Source: Pseudomonas bohemica
GTDB lineage: Bacteria; Pseudomonadota; Gammaproteobacteria; Pseudomonadales; Pseudomonadaceae
Length of the DNA stretch: 64,000 nucleotides
Direction: 5' to 3'
Assembly: GCF_002934685.1 (NCBI RefSeq)
Contig: NZ_NKHL01000099.1
Span: forward strand, 25,266-89,265
Part shown: positions 62,301-64,000 of the stretch, piece by piece
How the letters are laid out: each line of letters opens with the position of its first letter
Position numbering within the stretch: the first letter of the stretch is position 1
Made by a program: the position numbers and the translations under genes
Notes under the pieces: generated by a model
The model's input: only the letters and a program-made list of their open reading frames with translations
Databases searched by the model: none
Told to the model about the DNA's origin: nothing

Positions 62301-62582
62301 GCCGTTCTGGAAGCCTGTCGTCTGCGTCTGCGTCCGATCCTGATGACCTCGTTCGCGTTCATCATGGGTGTCGTGCCCTTGGTGCTGTCCAGCGGTGCCG
62401 GTGCCGAGATGCGTCATGCCATGGGTGTGGCGGTGTTCTCCGGGATGCTCGGCGTGACCTTCTTCGGTCTGCTGTTGACCCCTGTGTTCTATGTGCTGAT
62501 TCGTAACTTCGTGGAACGCAAAGAGGCGCGCAAGGCGGCCAAGGCTCAACGCGTTCAGACCATCGCTCCGGAGGCTCATTGA
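59391..62582 (+). CDS. mexF: MexF, RND multidrug efflux pump
   Basis: 1063 residues, full length. Twelve membrane segments and two large periplasmic loops of the HAE1 RND type. The proton-relay aspartates lie in GIVVDDAIVVVENVERN (TM4) and the TM10 lysine in VGLACKNAILIVEFAKDEQEK. Substrates of the MexEF-OprN system include chloramphenicol, fluoroquinolones and trimethoprim and quorum-signal precursors in P. aeruginosa; in this strain they are inferred. AAGGGA precedes the ATG. Confidence 0.96.
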   Translation: MNFSKFFITRPIFAAVLSLLILIAGAISLFQLPISEYPEVVPPTVVVRANFPGANPKVIGETVAAPLEQAITGVENMLYMSSQATADGKLTLTITFALGTNLDTAQVQVQNRVTRTEPKLPEEVTRIGITVDKASPDLTMVVHLTSPDKRYDMLYLSNYAVLNIKDELARLSGVGDVQLFGMGDYSLRVWLDPNKTASRNITATDVVNAIREQNRQVAAGQLGAPPSPSATSFQMSINTQGRLVSEEEFENIIIRSGPDGEITRVKDVARVELGSNQYALRSLLNNQPAAAMPIFQRPGSNAIDISNEVRAEMELLKKSFPEGMDYSIVYDPTIFVRGSIEAVVHTLFEALILVVLVVILFLQTWRASIIPLAAVPVSLIGTFAVMHLFGFSLNALSLFGLVLAIGIVVDDAIVVVENVERNIELGHPPMEATQIAMREVTGPIIATALVLCAVFVPAAFISGLTGQFYKQFALTIAISTVISAFNSLTLSPALAAVLLRAHDAPKDGFSRLLDKLLGGWLFRPFNRFFVKASNGYVGAVGRVIRVSGVALIVYAGLIVMTWLGFSTTPTGFVPQQDKQYLVAFAQLPDAASLDRTEDVIKRMSDIALKQPGVESAVAFPGLSINGFTNSPNSGIVFVTLKPFDERKLASESAGAIAGALNGKYASIQEAYMAIFPPPPVQGLGTIGGFRLQIEDRGNLGYDELYKETMNIIGKSRSVPELAALFTSYTVNVPQVDAAIDREKAKTHGVAISDIFDTLQVYLGSLYANDFNRFGRTYQVNVQAEQQFRQDAEQIGQLKVRNNLGEMIPLATLLHVTDTSGPDRVMHYNGFITAEINGAAGPGYSSGQAEAAMEKLLKQELPNGMTYEWTDLTYQQILSGNTALLVFPLCVLLAFLVLAALYESWSLPLAVILIVPMTLLSAIAGVIIAGSDNNIFTQIGLIVLVGLACKNAILIVEFAKDEQEKGKTPLEAVLEACRLRLRPILMTSFAFIMGVVPLVLSSGAGAEMRHAMGVAVFSGMLGVTFFGLLLTPVFYVLIRNFVERKEARKAAKAQRVQTIAPEAH

Positions 62583-63979
62583 TGAAGGCTGCAAAACTCT
62601 TCCTGCCGAGCCTGTTGGTGCTGGCGTTGGCGGCCTGTGCCGTCGGCCCTGACTACAAGAAGCCGGACACCGCGGCGGCCAATATCCAGGCCGCCGCACA
62701 GGGCACCTACGATCGCAACCGCACAGAGACGATCTGGTGGCAGCAGTTCGATGACCCGACCCTGAACCAGCTGGTGGCTCAGTCGCTGCAAGGCAACCGC
62801 GAATTGCGCGTCGCCTTCGCTCGCCTCAAAGCCGCCCGTGCCATCCGCGATGACATCAGCAACGATGCCATGCCGGTGGTCACCAGCCGCGCCAGCAGCG
62901 AAATCGGCCGCGCCCAGGTGCCGGGTGAGACCGAGCACCGGGTCAATCAGGAACGCTACGACCTGGGTCTGGACATGGCTTGGGAGATCGACCTGTTCGG
63001 CCGCATTCAACGGGAACTGGAAGCCAGCGAAGCCGATCAGCAAGTGGCCGAGGCCAATCTCTATCAGCTTCAGGTGACCATGATCGCCGAGCTGGTGGAT
63101 GCTTACGGGCAACTGCGCGGTGCTCAATTGCGGGAAAACATCGCCCGTGACAACCTGAAAAACCAGCAGGACTCGCGAAGCGTCACCGTGCAACTGCGCG
63201 ATGAAGGTGTCGGCAACGAGATCGACGTCGTGCGCGCCGATGCGCGTCTGGCCGCCGTGGAAGCGACCATTCCACAACTGCAGGCCGAGCAGGTGCGTGA
63301 ACGTAATCGCATCGCCACCCTGCTGGGCGAACGCCCGGACGCCATGACCGTAAGCCTGGCGCCTGCCAGGCTGCCGGCCATCTCCAAGGCGCTGCCGATC
63401 GGTGATCCGACCAAGCTGTTGGAAAACCGTCCTGATGTGCGCAGTGCCGAACGGCAATTGGCAGCACAGACGGCGCGCATCGGTGTGCAGACTGCCGACC
63501 TGTTCCCACGGGTCAGCCTCAGCGGCTTCCTGGGCTTCACCGCCAGCCGTGGCTCGCAGATCGGTTCGGGTGCGGCGCAAGCCTGGGGTCTTGGGCCAAG
63601 CATCACTTGGGCGGCATTCGACCTGGGCAGTGTGAGAGCGCGGATTCGCGGCGCCAACGCCGACGCCGAAGGCGCACTGGCCAACTACGAACAGCAAGTC
63701 TTGCTGGCGCTGGAAGAAACCGAAAACGCCTTCAGCGACTACGACAAGCGTCAGCAGCGTCTGGTCTCGCTGGTGCGTCAAAGCGAGGCCAGTCGCTCCG
63801 CAGCCAATCTGGCGAGCATTCAGTACAAGGAAGGCACTGCTGACTTTCTCGTGCTACTGGACGCCGAACGTGAGCGCCTGGCCGCTGAAGACACCCAGGC
63901 GCAGGCGGAGATCGAGCTGTATCGCGGCATCGTGGCGATCTATAAAGCGCTTGGCGGTGGATGGCAGCCTAACGCTTGA
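62582..63979 (+). CDS. oprN: OprN, outer-membrane channel of the MexEF pump
   Basis: 465 residues, a lipoprotein with lipobox LAAC (Cys19) followed by AVGPDYKKP. Two OEP repeats: WWQQFDDPTLNQLVAQSL, WEIDLFGRI and WAAFDLGSV are the usual marks. I chose ATG 62582, which overlaps the mexF stop by one base; the TTG just before it is less likely. Only 21 bases follow its stop in the window. Confidence 0.94.
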   Translation: MKAAKLFLPSLLVLALAACAVGPDYKKPDTAAANIQAAAQGTYDRNRTETIWWQQFDDPTLNQLVAQSLQGNRELRVAFARLKAARAIRDDISNDAMPVVTSRASSEIGRAQVPGETEHRVNQERYDLGLDMAWEIDLFGRIQRELEASEADQQVAEANLYQLQVTMIAELVDAYGQLRGAQLRENIARDNLKNQQDSRSVTVQLRDEGVGNEIDVVRADARLAAVEATIPQLQAEQVRERNRIATLLGERPDAMTVSLAPARLPAISKALPIGDPTKLLENRPDVRSAERQLAAQTARIGVQTADLFPRVSLSGFLGFTASRGSQIGSGAAQAWGLGPSITWAAFDLGSVRARIRGANADAEGALANYEQQVLLALEETENAFSDYDKRQQRLVSLVRQSEASRSAANLASIQYKEGTADFLVLLDAERERLAAEDTQAQAEIELYRGIVAIYKALGGGWQPNA

Positions 63980-64000
63980 TCTTTCGTGATCTGTAGCGGC

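Overview
The window looks like chromosome of a fluorescent-lineage Pseudomonas (inference). The reasons are a P. syringae-type (Hrc1) type III secretion locus with hrp-box promoters, a mexS-mexT-mexEF-oprN efflux locus, an OprD-type porin, a sad/ptrR pair and scattered REP-like palindromes. I see no rRNA, tRNA, CRISPR array, insertion sequence or phage gene.

Layout. 1-8.9 kb: the 3' end of an aminotransferase, an MFS permease, a TetR-controlled EmrA-EmrB-outer membrane factor efflux operon, and a second MFS/TetR divergent pair. 8.9-12.1 kb: succinate-semialdehyde dehydrogenase (sad) divergent from its LysR regulator ptrR, then a RibD/DHFR-like reductase. 12.2-27.8 kb: a type III secretion block. 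A frameshifted ridA remnant marks its left edge; then come a harpin-lytic transglycosylase helper gene and hrpK (leftward, one hrp box), hrpL (leftward, sigma-54-type promoter), and the rightward operon hrpJ-hrcV-hrpQ-hrcN-hrpO-hrpP-hrcQa-hrcQb-hrcR-hrcS-hrcT-hrcU with its own hrp box. The second half of a canonical cluster (hrcC, hrcJ, hrpA, hrpB, hrpD, hrpE, hrpG, hrpV, hrpT, hrpRS) is not in this window, and tandem REP-like repeats lie between hrcN and hrpO.

28-39 kb: a MexT-like LysR gene divergent from an OprD-family porin, then a dense signalling region. It holds a short AraC, an HD-like protein lacking its HD pair, a frameshifted Ser/Thr kinase-GAF-histidine kinase, a FixJ-type response regulator, a winged-helix STAND ATPase, a full-length AraC and an exported metallo-beta-lactamase-fold hydrolase. 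A decayed MscS-type channel gene follows. 39.9-45.6 kb: a two-component system divergent from a probable envelope methionine-sulfoxide repair operon (Tat-exported MsrB, DipZ-like CcdA-thioredoxin fusion, exported MsrA). 45.6-49.9 kb: phosphoglucomutase and a DinG/XPD-type Fe-S helicase.

50-53 kb: a MocR-type regulator and an unassigned PP-loop ATPase with three candidate metal-binding cysteines, the least explained gene pair here. 53.6-64 kb: mexS, mexT, an interposed TetR/aldo-keto reductase cassette with twin palindromic operators, then mexE-mexF-oprN with a MexT-type site upstream. The most notable points are the half-cluster type III system with intact HrpL promoters, the PP-loop/MocR pair, the broken kinase in the signalling block, and the electrophile-themed cassette inside the mexT-mexEF-oprN locus.
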